Shown here: positions 1 through 7,959 of the stretch, in pieces | Numbering within the stretch: position 1 is the first letter of the stretch | Layout: every line of letters starts with the position of its first letter | NCBI GenBank assembly: GCA_002839375.1 | Contig: PGXY01000010.1 | Location: forward strand, 310,001-374,000 | DNA: 64,000 nt | Reading direction: 5' to 3' | From: Spirochaetae bacterium HGW-Spirochaetae-1 | Lineage (GTDB): Bacteria > Spirochaetota > UBA4802 > UBA5550 | Translations under genes and position numbers: made by a program | Notes under the pieces: generated by a model | The model's database searches: none | What the model saw: the letters and a program-made list of their open reading frames with translations, nothing else | Told to the model about the DNA's origin: nothing

Positions 1-1128
1 CAGAACGGAAAATCTCTTGAAGAGGTGGATCTTTTCACTTTCGGGAAAGCCCGGTCCCTCATTCCATACCGATACCCTGACCCTGCCCGCATCTGCGCTG
101 ATATCCAGTTTTATGGTCGCCTGCTGCTCGGAGTATTTAACGGCATTGCTCAGCAGATTGGTCAGAACGATTTTCATCAGTTCGGGATCGCATTTGGTAA
201 CGGGGATATCCTGCGCTATGTTTTCCTGAAAATCGATCTGTTTTTCCTGGAGCATTACGGCGACTATTTCACGCGAATGAAAAACGACATCGCGGTAGAA
301 GTCGACGTTCTTCGGCTTGAGCTGGAACTGGCCTGTTTCTATTGAAGCCAGGCTGAGGTATTCACCGGCCAGGCTGAGGAGATATTCGGCCTTTTTTACT
401 ATCCGGTCTACGGCCTGTTTCTGTTTATCGGCAATCTCACCATAATATCCCTGGGAAAGCGTCTGTGCCGTCATGACGATTGATGCCAGGGGATTTTTAA
501 GTTCGTGGCTCACGAAACTCAGCATTTCCATGTAGGAGGAAATGGCGTATGAAAGCTGTTGAATATGGTACGCCTTTTCAACGGCCTGACCGAGCCGGTG
601 GGCATACGCCATGTGCAGGCTGACCTGGTGCCGGCTGTAGGCATTGGTCCGGCGTGACCGGCACATGAACATGCCGATATACCGGTCTTCGGATTTTAAA
701 GGGCATACCATGGATGACCTGATGCCTTCCCTGAGGAGCATGTGAGCCGATTCACTCATGGGATTGTTCCGGACATGTAATTCCATGTCATTGATGACGC
801 TGGGCATTCCGGAAAGAAAAACCCTCTGGATCGATCCGCCGATTATATCGGAAGCGAAGCCTTTTTTAAGATAGACCGGTTCATAGTCGGCCCGGACGAA
901 ATGGATTTCCATGCGCTGGTTGTCCTCTTCGATGAAGGCCACATCGATCCTGTCGCAGGGAATAATTTTTTTTATTTCTTCAAAGATGAAATCGAGGATT
1001 TCGTCGAGATATCTGCTTCCGGCCACCTTCATGTTAATATGAGACAGCACGGACCTTTCTGCGTCGGAAAAGGAAGATTCCGGTATGAGGTCTGATTCAT
1101 CAAAAAAAAGGAGAGGATCTTTTTCCAT
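1..1128 (-). CDS. GAF-domain sensor histidine kinase, C-terminus cut by window edge
   Basis: Reading leftwards from the ATG at 1128, the frame stays open to base 1, giving 376 residues without a stop. Residues about 30-170 form a GAF-like sensor domain with no membrane segment, so the protein should be cytoplasmic. A HisKA dimerisation domain follows, with the H-box SFVSHELKNPLAS, then the start of an HATPase_c domain whose N-box reads LTNLLSNAVKYS. The visible part ends in the ATP-lid region (LFKRFS), so roughly 40-50 residues are missing. It lies 87 bases downstream of hypE on the same strand and may be the last gene of a hypDE-kinase operon. It is clearly paralogous to the kinase at 26770-28047, sharing the SSYMEML linker and H-box context. 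The signal sensed is unknown. Confidence 0.88.
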   Translation of the reverse strand, partial: MEKDPLLFFDESDLIPESSFSDAERSVLSHINMKVAGSRYLDEILDFIFEEIKKIIPCDRIDVAFIEEDNQRMEIHFVRADYEPVYLKKGFASDIIGGSIQRVFLSGMPSVINDMELHVRNNPMSESAHMLLREGIRSSMVCPLKSEDRYIGMFMCRSRRTNAYSRHQVSLHMAYAHRLGQAVEKAYHIQQLSYAISSYMEMLSFVSHELKNPLASIVMTAQTLSQGYYGEIADKQKQAVDRIVKKAEYLLSLAGEYLSLASIETGQFQLKPKNVDFYRDVVFHSREIVAVMLQEKQIDFQENIAQDIPVTKCDPELMKIVLTNLLSNAVKYSEQQATIKLDISADAGRVRVSVWNEGPGFPESEKIHLFKRFSVL

Positions 1129-1215
1129 GGCACCTCGTTTTCATTTCTGGATTGCTGTTGTTTAGTATCGGCATTTTACCGTAAAACCGAAATGAAACAA
1201 TGACTTAAGCCGAAT

Positions 1216-2220
1216 TCAGCAAATCCGCGGCAGCTGTTCCTCCAGGAGCAGGGGCAGGATGCGCTTGCCGCCGATATCGGTTTCCACGTAGGCTTTGCCT
1301 TTGAATTCCCCGGTGATTTCACCGATGACGGCGGCATCTTTGCCATGGGCGTCCTCTTTAAGAATTTTCAGGATATCTCCGGCCCGGTCTTTTTCCACGA
1401 TGAATATGACTTTCCCTTCATTGGCGACGTACAGGGGGTCCAGGCCCAGGATGTCGCACATGCCGTGGACCTCTTCTTTTACCGGCAGGTTTTCTTCCAC
1501 GAGCATGGCGCTGAAGGGACGGTCTTTCACGATCTCGTTGAGTACCGAAGCTACACCGCCCCTGGTGGCATCGCGCATGAATTTTATTGATTCAGGAAAT
1601 TTTTTCGTGACTCCGGCGATCATGTGGTTCAGGTGCGCGCAGTCGGATTGCAGACCCCGGGAAAAGGAGAGCTGGTTCCGCTCGGCCATGATGGTCACGC
1701 CGTGATCGCCGATAGTGCCGTTGATGATGATTTTATCACCGATGGCGATCTCTCTTCTCTGTAACTCGTTTTCCAGGACGCCGATTCCCGTGGTGTTTAT
1801 ATAAATCCTGTCGCCTTTTCCCCGGGGAACGACCTTGGTGTCGCCCGTGACGATCTGCACACCGGCTGCATCGGCCTCTTTGCGCATGGATCGCATGATC
1901 TGCGTGAAGGTTTCCATGTCGAAGCCCTCTTCGAGGATGAGGCCGCACGAGAGATAGAGGGGGCGGGCGCCCATGACGGCCAGGTCATTGACCGTTCCGT
2001 TTACGGCGAGACTTCCGATGTCCCCGCCGGGGAAGACAATGGGAGTCACCACGAAGGTGTCCGTGGTGAATACGATCTGTCCCGGCGGTACGCTGAGAAC
2101 GGCCGAATCATCGAGCTGAATGCTTTCGTTACCGAGGATTTTTCGTATAACGTTGCTGATCATGTCGTTCATGAGCTTGCCGCCGCTTCCGTGGCCGGCC
2201 TGTATTTTATCCGTCATCAT
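1216..2220 (-). CDS. hypE: Hydrogenase maturation factor HypE (carbamoyl dehydratase)
   Basis: HypE dehydrates the carbamoyl group placed on its C-terminal cysteine by HypF, yielding the thiocyanate that becomes the CN ligands of the [NiFe] active site. The 334-residue product has the family start (GHGSGGKLMNDMI), the PurM-like ATP-binding fold (DDSAVL, FTTDTFVV, GTVNDLAVMGA, RDATRGG) and the diagnostic C-terminus PRIC, whose last Cys carries the modified group. The start was set at 2220 because this ATG overlaps the hypD stop (ATGA), showing translational coupling; a longer in-frame reading to 2367 would lie inside hypD. No hypC, hypF, hypA or hypB is visible here, so the rest of the pathway must be elsewhere. 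The likely client is the hydrogenase at 22530-24206. Confidence 0.96.
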   Translation of the reverse strand: MMTDKIQAGHGSGGKLMNDMISNVIRKILGNESIQLDDSAVLSVPPGQIVFTTDTFVVTPIVFPGGDIGSLAVNGTVNDLAVMGARPLYLSCGLILEEGFDMETFTQIMRSMRKEADAAGVQIVTGDTKVVPRGKGDRIYINTTGIGVLENELQRREIAIGDKIIINGTIGDHGVTIMAERNQLSFSRGLQSDCAHLNHMIAGVTKKFPESIKFMRDATRGGVASVLNEIVKDRPFSAMLVEENLPVKEEVHGMCDILGLDPLYVANEGKVIFIVEKDRAGDILKILKEDAHGKDAAVIGEITGEFKGKAYVETDIGGKRILPLLLEEQLPRIC

Positions 2221-3284
2221 TTTCTCCAGTATTTGTAATAGGCGGAGCAGGGTCCCTCGGTTGATACCATGCAGGGGCCCACGGGCCTTTCGGGTGAGCA
2301 GGCCTTGGCAAAGAGAGGACAGTCCGGAGGCAAAATGAGGCCGCGCAGGAGTTCTCCGCACTTGCATCCCGCGTGTTCCTTCGGTTCCGGCGGCGTGACG
2401 TGGAGCTTTCTCGAGGCGTCGAAATCGGCGTAGCCTTCGCGCACTGAAAGCCCGCTTTCGGGAATAACGCCGATGCCGCGCCAGGTCGCGTCGGATTTTT
2501 CAAAGACTTCGTACATAATTTCCCTGGCCCTGACATTGCCTTCTTTTTTTACTATCACGGGATATTCGTTCACCAGGGACAATTCACCCCTGATCAGTAT
2601 TTCAACGAGGGAGATGGTGCCTGTAAGGAGGTCCGGCGTTTCAAAGCCGGCAATAACGCAGGGTTTGTGGAAATCATCGACGATAAAGCGCCAAGCCTCG
2701 GAGCCCAGGATTGCGCTCACATGACCGGGCAGGATGAACCCGTCGATCCTCACCTCGCCGAGACTCAGAAGCGCGGCCACGGCAGGGGGAGTCAGCTTGT
2801 TTCCCGGCAGGATTGAGAAATTGGATATATTCCTTTTTTTCGCTTCCATGACGGCCGCGGCCTGGGTAGGCGCCGTGGTCTCGAAGCCCACGCTGAGAAA
2901 GACAACCTCCCTGCCGGGATTATCCACGGCGATGTCCAGGGATTCCAGGGGAGAGTATACCACGCGGATATCCATGCCGTCGCCCAATTCCCTGCCCAGC
3001 GAACTGTAGGAGGAGGGGACCTTGATCATGTCACCGAAGGTGGTCAGGATGGCATTATGCTCTTTGCCGACCTGGATGGCCCTGTCGAGATACTCATTGG
3101 CGGTGACGCATACGGGACATCCGGGACCGTCGATCAGGGTGAGTCCCTGAGGGAAAATATCCTTTACGCCGGATTTGAAGAATTCCGCCGTGTGGGTGCC
3201 GCAGACCTCCATGATGCGCAATTCATGGTCAAGCTTGATATCTGTCAGCCGGCGGGCGAGCTGTTTTATGGTTTCTTTGTTCAT
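2217..3284 (-). CDS. hypD: Hydrogenase maturation factor HypD (Fe(CN)2CO scaffold)
   Basis: HypD is the [4Fe-4S] scaffold that, with HypC, holds iron while CN and CO ligands are attached during [NiFe] hydrogenase assembly. The 355-residue reading shows the family motifs in order: EVCGTHT near residue 30, GPGCPVC near 60, the SVGFETTAP segment, LPGHVSAILG, and a C-terminal Cys-rich stretch (GCKCGELLRG, PPDCPLF, KACSP, GPC) that binds the cluster. ATG 3284 gives the usual family length. An in-frame TTG at 3365 would add 27 residues of unrelated sequence and is less likely. Neither start has a strong ribosome-binding site. The gene overlaps hypE by four bases and begins the minus-strand operon. 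The 265 bases upstream (3285-3549) presumably hold divergent promoters for hypDE and the kinase at 3550. Confidence 0.96.
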   Translation of the reverse strand: MNKETIKQLARRLTDIKLDHELRIMEVCGTHTAEFFKSGVKDIFPQGLTLIDGPGCPVCVTANEYLDRAIQVGKEHNAILTTFGDMIKVPSSYSSLGRELGDGMDIRVVYSPLESLDIAVDNPGREVVFLSVGFETTAPTQAAAVMEAKKRNISNFSILPGNKLTPPAVAALLSLGEVRIDGFILPGHVSAILGSEAWRFIVDDFHKPCVIAGFETPDLLTGTISLVEILIRGELSLVNEYPVIVKKEGNVRAREIMYEVFEKSDATWRGIGVIPESGLSVREGYADFDASRKLHVTPPEPKEHAGCKCGELLRGLILPPDCPLFAKACSPERPVGPCMVSTEGPCSAYYKYWRK

Positions 3285-3549
3285 AATGTTATATTCAGCA
3301 CCGGAATTGAATAGGATTTGAGAATAAATTATTATCAGTTTTTCGCAAAGGTGTTTTGAAGGCAAGTAAATAATTTTTCTTAATTTCTATTTTATGCGGT
3401 ATATCACACCTGCATTGAGGGATAATTACCCGGAGGCGTTATAAATAATGATTGCCAAATAATCAGAATTAAAGGAAATTGAATATTGGCTGAAAATATA
3501 CCTGCTCCCGTGTTAAAGACGGCAGTCCGGATAGTAACAGAGCATCATT

Positions 3550-5463
3550 ATGCCTATAAGAATGGTTTCCAGAATAAGAAGCAAAATATTTGCAAGCTTC
3601 ATCATGATTATTATCATGATCGGTGGCGGTGCTGTCATTATCGGCATTAAAATGATCAATGACAACATTGTCGCTCAGGCCTATGAGCAGGTACAGAAGC
3701 ACCTGGAAACGACACAGTACATGTATGACCAGGAGGGAAAGACGCAGTCGCTTTTCCTTCTCTATGTGTCTCATAAAGGCCAGATTGCCGATGCCGCTGA
3801 AGCGCGGAACCGCAGTATTCTTATCGCGAAATTAAAGGAAGTGAACCTCTCGCTTGAATCGGACATACTGGCAATTACCGATGCCCGGGGCCGTGTCCTG
3901 GCCCGTTTAAACAACAGTGACAATTATGGCGATTACGTGGGTGATATTGCCTGTATAAACCATGTATTGAAAGAAGGGAAGCCCTGCACCGGTTCGGAAA
4001 TTCTGACGAGGGATATACTCCTTGCCGAAGGTGAGGACGTGGCCCGGCGCACCTTTATCAAGGTGATACCCACTCCTCATGAAAGGAAGCTGAAAAAAGA
4101 ATCGGAAGACCGGGCCCTGGTCCAGATGGCCGCCTTTCCGATTTTTAAGAATAATACACTCGTCGGCATAATATACAGCGCTAAAATACTCAACAACAGC
4201 ATGTCTTTTGTGGACAGGATCAGAAGCCTGGTGTTCAAGGATGAAAAAATAAAGGGGCAGGATCTGGGCACCACCACTATTTTTCTCGATGATGTGAGAA
4301 TATCCACAAACGTGAAACGACTCGATGGGTCCAGCAGTATCGGTACGCGCGTATCCGAACAGGTCTATCACCAGGTTGTGGAGAAGAGGAGCACCTGGCT
4401 TGACAAGGCCTTCGTGGTGAACACCTGGTATATAGCCGCCTATACTCCCATATTTGACATAAATGAGAAGGTTATCGGCATACTCTATGTGGGGATTCTC
4501 GAGGATAAGTTTAATGCCATTAAAAGACAAACCATTGCATATCTTGTGGCCCTCATATTCCTCACCAGCATCCTGGCGTTTTTTCTGAACATTTATCTTC
4601 TTCGCAACATACTCAATCCCATTAAAAGTCTCATGATCGGAGCCAATGAGGTGGCGAAGGGCAATTTCAGCTATAAAATAGGGCGCCGGTACGAGGGAGA
4701 GATGGAACTGCTTTGCACTGCCTTCGATAAGATGGTTGACGCCATCGAAGAAAAGGATAGGGCCCTGAAGGAGCGGACCCAGCAGCAGATCATGCAGTCG
4801 GAAAAACTCGCCTCCCTGGGCCGCCTTGCCTCGGGCATCGCCCATGAGATAAATAATCCGCTCACGGGTGTCTTGACCTACAGCAGCCTGCTTCTCGATG
4901 ATCTGAAGGAAACGGAATATTCCGAGGATCTGAAGGTCATAGTGGATGAAACCATGCGGTGCCGGAGCATAGTCAGGGGGATACTCGATTTCGCCCGGGA
5001 GACCAAGCTGGAGAAACAGAGAACGAATCTGAACAAGATAATAATTGATTCCCTTTCAATTCTTGAAAAAAACTATAGATTCCAGAACGTTACCATACAT
5101 AAAGTGCTGGGCGATATACCTGACTTTAATATCGACGTCAATCAGATGATTTCGGTCATCAATAATTTCGCCATTAACTCGGCCGATGCAATGCCCGGAG
5201 GGGGATCACTCGTGGTTCAGACATGGTACGAGCATGGCAATCATGAGGTCGTGATGTCCATTACCGATACGGGAACGGGCATCAGCAGGGAAAATCTGAA
5301 AAAGATATTCGATCCCTTTTTTACGACAAAGGAAACGGGGCAGGGGACGGGGCTCGGCCTGGCCGTCACCTACGGGATTGTTGAACGGCACGGGGGAACC
5401 ATAGCCGTGGAAAGCACCGTTGGAGAGGGAACGACTTTTACAATTAGGCTTCCCGTTATGTGA
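3550..5463 (+). CDS. Membrane sensor histidine kinase with Cache-type periplasmic domain and HAMP
   Basis: The 637-residue protein has a first membrane helix near residues 15-38, a periplasmic region of about 285 residues that fits a Cache-family ligand-binding domain, a second helix near 327-350 and a HAMP linker (LNPIKSLMIGANEVAKGN). It then has a HisKA domain with the H-box SGIAHEINNPLTG and an HATPase_c domain with intact boxes (NNFAINSADAM, ITDTGTGIS, GTGLGLAVTYG). The Cache family usually binds small organic acids, amino acids or other metabolites; the ligand here cannot be read. A receiver-kinase hybrid follows 41 bases downstream and is the probable phosphotransfer partner. A long antisense frame at 3907-4845 is a shadow of this gene. 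Confidence 0.93.
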   Translation: MPIRMVSRIRSKIFASFIMIIIMIGGGAVIIGIKMINDNIVAQAYEQVQKHLETTQYMYDQEGKTQSLFLLYVSHKGQIADAAEARNRSILIAKLKEVNLSLESDILAITDARGRVLARLNNSDNYGDYVGDIACINHVLKEGKPCTGSEILTRDILLAEGEDVARRTFIKVIPTPHERKLKKESEDRALVQMAAFPIFKNNTLVGIIYSAKILNNSMSFVDRIRSLVFKDEKIKGQDLGTTTIFLDDVRISTNVKRLDGSSSIGTRVSEQVYHQVVEKRSTWLDKAFVVNTWYIAAYTPIFDINEKVIGILYVGILEDKFNAIKRQTIAYLVALIFLTSILAFFLNIYLLRNILNPIKSLMIGANEVAKGNFSYKIGRRYEGEMELLCTAFDKMVDAIEEKDRALKERTQQQIMQSEKLASLGRLASGIAHEINNPLTGVLTYSSLLLDDLKETEYSEDLKVIVDETMRCRSIVRGILDFARETKLEKQRTNLNKIIIDSLSILEKNYRFQNVTIHKVLGDIPDFNIDVNQMISVINNFAINSADAMPGGGSLVVQTWYEHGNHEVVMSITDTGTGISRENLKKIFDPFFTTKETGQGTGLGLAVTYGIVERHGGTIAVESTVGEGTTFTIRLPVM

Positions 5464-5504
5464 TATATTGATAAAAAAAATCCTGAATGAAAGAGAGAAT
5501 ACCT

Positions 5505-6575
5505 ATGGGACAACAAGTAAAAATTCTTATTGTTGACGATGAAGAAATAGTTCACAAAAGCTGTCTCCGAATCCTGAGAAACGAACAGTATGAAATGGAC
5601 ACGGCCTCCAATGCCGAGGAGGGCCTGGAGAAAATCGATAAAAAGAGCTATGACATCATTGTCAGCGATCTCATGATGCCCGGCATGGGCGGCATGGAAT
5701 TTCTCCGGATAATAAAAAAGCGCAATCTCGACGTGACCGTTATCATTTTCACCGGTTATGCCACGGCAGAAACGGCCAGGGAAGCGCTCAAGCTGGGCGC
5801 CTTCGATTACATCCCGAAGCCCTTTACGCCGGAAGAATTCCGCGACGTGGTGAAAAACGCCATTGAGTCCCGTCGGGAGAACTCCAATGCCAAGATGCTG
5901 GATCTCATGGCCATTGTGTCACATGAACTGAAAAGTCCCGTGGCCGTTGTGCAGACCACGGCTGAGACCCTGTATCGGGGATATTTCGGCAACCTCGATG
6001 AGAAACAGCAGGAAATCGTGGGAAAGATCATAAGAAACTGCCAGTACCTTGAGGATATAATCCGCAGCTATATTGACCTCTCCAGGATGGAAATTGATGA
6101 CATGGAATCCTTCAAGGAGAACATCGACCTGGTGAACGATGTCGTGGCTCCCGTCATTGACATTCCGGAAAACCAGGTCAATTACAGGAAAATGAAACTG
6201 GTCACGCTATTCAGGGCGACCCCCCAGGTTTTTGGAGATCCCAACCTGCTGAAGATAGTCGTCACCAACCTGGTGAACAATGCCATCAAGTATGGAAAGG
6301 AAGGTACGGACATACTTATCGAGGTCTGGAAGGAAGGGACTGAAGCCTGCTTTGCCATTCGCAACGAGGGTGTGGGGATTGCAAAACAGGATATCGAAAA
6401 CAGGCTTTTCAACAAGTTCGCGCGGCTGAAGCAGAAGGGGACCGAGGGCATAAAGGGCTCCGGTCTTGGCCTTTATATCTGCAAGAAAATCATAGAAAAA
6501 CACACCGGGAGCATGAAAGTGGAATCGGAAGAGGGGAAATGGGTCCGGTTTATCTTCTCTATCCCCGTCAGCTGA
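5505..6575 (+). CDS. Receiver-histidine kinase hybrid (REC-HisKA-HATPase), cytoplasmic
   Basis: The 356-residue protein begins with a receiver domain (ILIVDDEEIVHKS; phospho-acceptor in VSDLMMPGMGG near residue 50; FTGYAT; PKPFTP). It goes directly into a HisKA domain (IVSHELKSPVAVV) and an HATPase_c domain (VTNLVNNAIKYG, IRNEGVGIA, GSGLGLYICKK). There is no membrane segment or effector domain, so it probably receives phosphate from the Cache kinase just upstream and signals through its own kinase core. ATG 5505 was chosen because GAGAG lies at a suitable distance; ATG 5487 in the same frame would add six residues. The kinase half is related to the GAF kinases at 1-1128 and 26770-28047. Its last eight bases overlap the convergent gene at 6568. 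Confidence 0.92.
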   Translation: MGQQVKILIVDDEEIVHKSCLRILRNEQYEMDTASNAEEGLEKIDKKSYDIIVSDLMMPGMGGMEFLRIIKKRNLDVTVIIFTGYATAETAREALKLGAFDYIPKPFTPEEFRDVVKNAIESRRENSNAKMLDLMAIVSHELKSPVAVVQTTAETLYRGYFGNLDEKQQEIVGKIIRNCQYLEDIIRSYIDLSRMEIDDMESFKENIDLVNDVVAPVIDIPENQVNYRKMKLVTLFRATPQVFGDPNLLKIVVTNLVNNAIKYGKEGTDILIEVWKEGTEACFAIRNEGVGIAKQDIENRLFNKFARLKQKGTEGIKGSGLGLYICKKIIEKHTGSMKVESEEGKWVRFIFSIPVS

Positions 6576-7245
6576 GACGGTTCTTGTCACCGGTGATGAA
6601 GACGATTACGTTTTCGTCGATGAGGTATTCAAATTCCTTGCTCTGATCTATGGATGAGATGGGGAGGCGTGGTTTTATCAGGGGGTCGATCCTGAAGAGT
6701 TTTTTCAGATCCACGATGAAGGACAGGTGCTCGCTGCGGAACTTATTCTCTATAAAGACCGACATGTTCTCTCCGCCCAGGGAATATTTTGTCACATAAT
6801 AACTCTTCGTATCATTGAACACGGTGAGGAGTTTCTTGTCCTTTAATATCTTCGATGTCTCTTCAATATTAGTCAGGTTTACCTTGAAGTGGCTGTTCTC
6901 CTGCTTGTTTCCTGCTCCAACAAGGTGGAAACAGATGAGATCTTTTTCTTCTATCTTGTAAAAGTTTTTGAATACATAGAGCATCTCATTGATCTGCTGA
7001 AGTGCACTTTTCCTGGCAACTTTACTTTCCCGATGCGGGTTCGCGATGACTATATGGTTGGCTGCCAGGATATATTCTTTTCCCCTGCCGATTATTACCG
7101 TGGATATACAGGAACCCAAGACCAGGGAGAGGGTTTGTTTGTCCGAGATGAATTTAACCTCGTTGAGGGTGGGGCTGCAATATCTTTCTCCGGGGGGGAG
7201 TATGAATTCAGAAAAATCTGTTATCTTTATTTCATCGGTGTCCAT
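6568..7245 (-). CDS. Divergent CheD-like protein (possible glutamine deamidase)
   Basis: The 225-residue protein shows the CheD fold signature: a conserved Cys in LGSCIST (Cys46), a His 18 residues later in ANHIVIANP (His64), then HLVGAGNKQ and a region resembling CheD's N-to-D segment ending in SLGGENMS. In chemotaxis, CheD uses this Cys-His pair to deamidate receptor glutamines and can bind CheC. The match is remote: about 15 N-terminal and about 50 C-terminal residues lie outside the usual 160-residue domain, and the typical GGxxH motif is altered. No chemotaxis genes are in the window. The neighbours are Cache-domain kinases, so a role in modifying or sequestering a sensor is possible but unproven. 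ATG 7245 is preferred over a TTG at 7257. The stop end overlaps the convergent kinase gene by eight bases. Confidence 0.7.
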   Translation of the reverse strand: MDTDEIKITDFSEFILPPGERYCSPTLNEVKFISDKQTLSLVLGSCISTVIIGRGKEYILAANHIVIANPHRESKVARKSALQQINEMLYVFKNFYKIEEKDLICFHLVGAGNKQENSHFKVNLTNIEETSKILKDKKLLTVFNDTKSYYVTKYSLGGENMSVFIENKFRSEHLSFIVDLKKLFRIDPLIKPRLPISSIDQSKEFEYLIDENVIVFITGDKNRLS

Positions 7246-7445
7246 GTAATAGTTCAAAATCCTTCATTGCTGTATTGTCATCATTGTTATGAAGAGTATA
7301 TCAAAAATGACCTGTAGTCAAGCACTAACAGTTATAAAATTAAACTTAAATGAATTGAAAAATGAGGCAGGTGATTATAGTGTGACTTTGTCGGATTGTT
7401 ACGGAATATTTTTGCGCTTATAAAGAACAAAGATCGGGAGACCCG

Positions 7446-7940
7446 ATGGTTAAAACACTGACGGAAATTTTCACGGAAAGCGGGACTATAGACGATTTCA
7501 GAAAGAACGTCATGCAGCACGAGGGGCGCTTCCCCTTTGATGTCGACGATATGACCGGTCTTGGCAATGCCTATCTGAAAAGATATCCCGATTCTTTTGA
7601 AAACAGGAACAGTGAACATGTCCTCCTGGGCTATGAACTGGTAAGGATATGCATCACGGAAAAACTGGTTGCTTCCTGTGAAGAAAAAATTCAGGCAAAA
7701 ATCCGGAAGATGTTCGGCAGTATCCCCTGTATCGATCCCTGTGCGAAGGAATTAATCAGTGACATGGGCTATGAGGCGTCATGTATGGTCCTCGGAGAAA
7801 TGAGCAGGGTACTCGATGACATCAAGTTTACCATAGAGACTATGAAGCCGGGAGTTGTCAAGGAGCGCTATATCGGTGGAATCTCGAAGTTTTATAATAT
7901 CATCTATCTTTTAAAGATGAGCATGGAGAAGTACAAATGA
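7446..7940 (+). CDS. Uncharacterised 164-residue protein upstream of hybrid kinase
   Basis: I do not recognise a family. The product is soluble, predicted mostly helical, with acidic and hydrophobic periodicity, no signal peptide and no membrane helix. It has five cysteines, including a CIDPCAKE pair near residue 95 and CMV near 115, which could bind metal or form redox pairs. A GGGAG ribosome-binding site sits seven bases before the ATG. The gene ends 19 bases before the large hybrid kinase at 7960, in the same direction, so the two are probably co-transcribed. By position it could be an accessory sensor or regulator for that kinase. The 188 bases upstream hold no other gene I can support. 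Confidence 0.75.
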   Translation: MVKTLTEIFTESGTIDDFRKNVMQHEGRFPFDVDDMTGLGNAYLKRYPDSFENRNSEHVLLGYELVRICITEKLVASCEEKIQAKIRKMFGSIPCIDPCAKELISDMGYEASCMVLGEMSRVLDDIKFTIETMKPGVVKERYIGGISKFYNIIYLLKMSMEKYK

Positions 7941-7959
7941 TTTCCCGGGGCTCTCTGGC

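Noticed and set aside
3907-4845. A 312-codon minus-strand frame inside the Cache kinase gene
   Set aside because: It lies wholly antisense to a gene with intact kinase domains, has no recognisable domain and no ribosome site.
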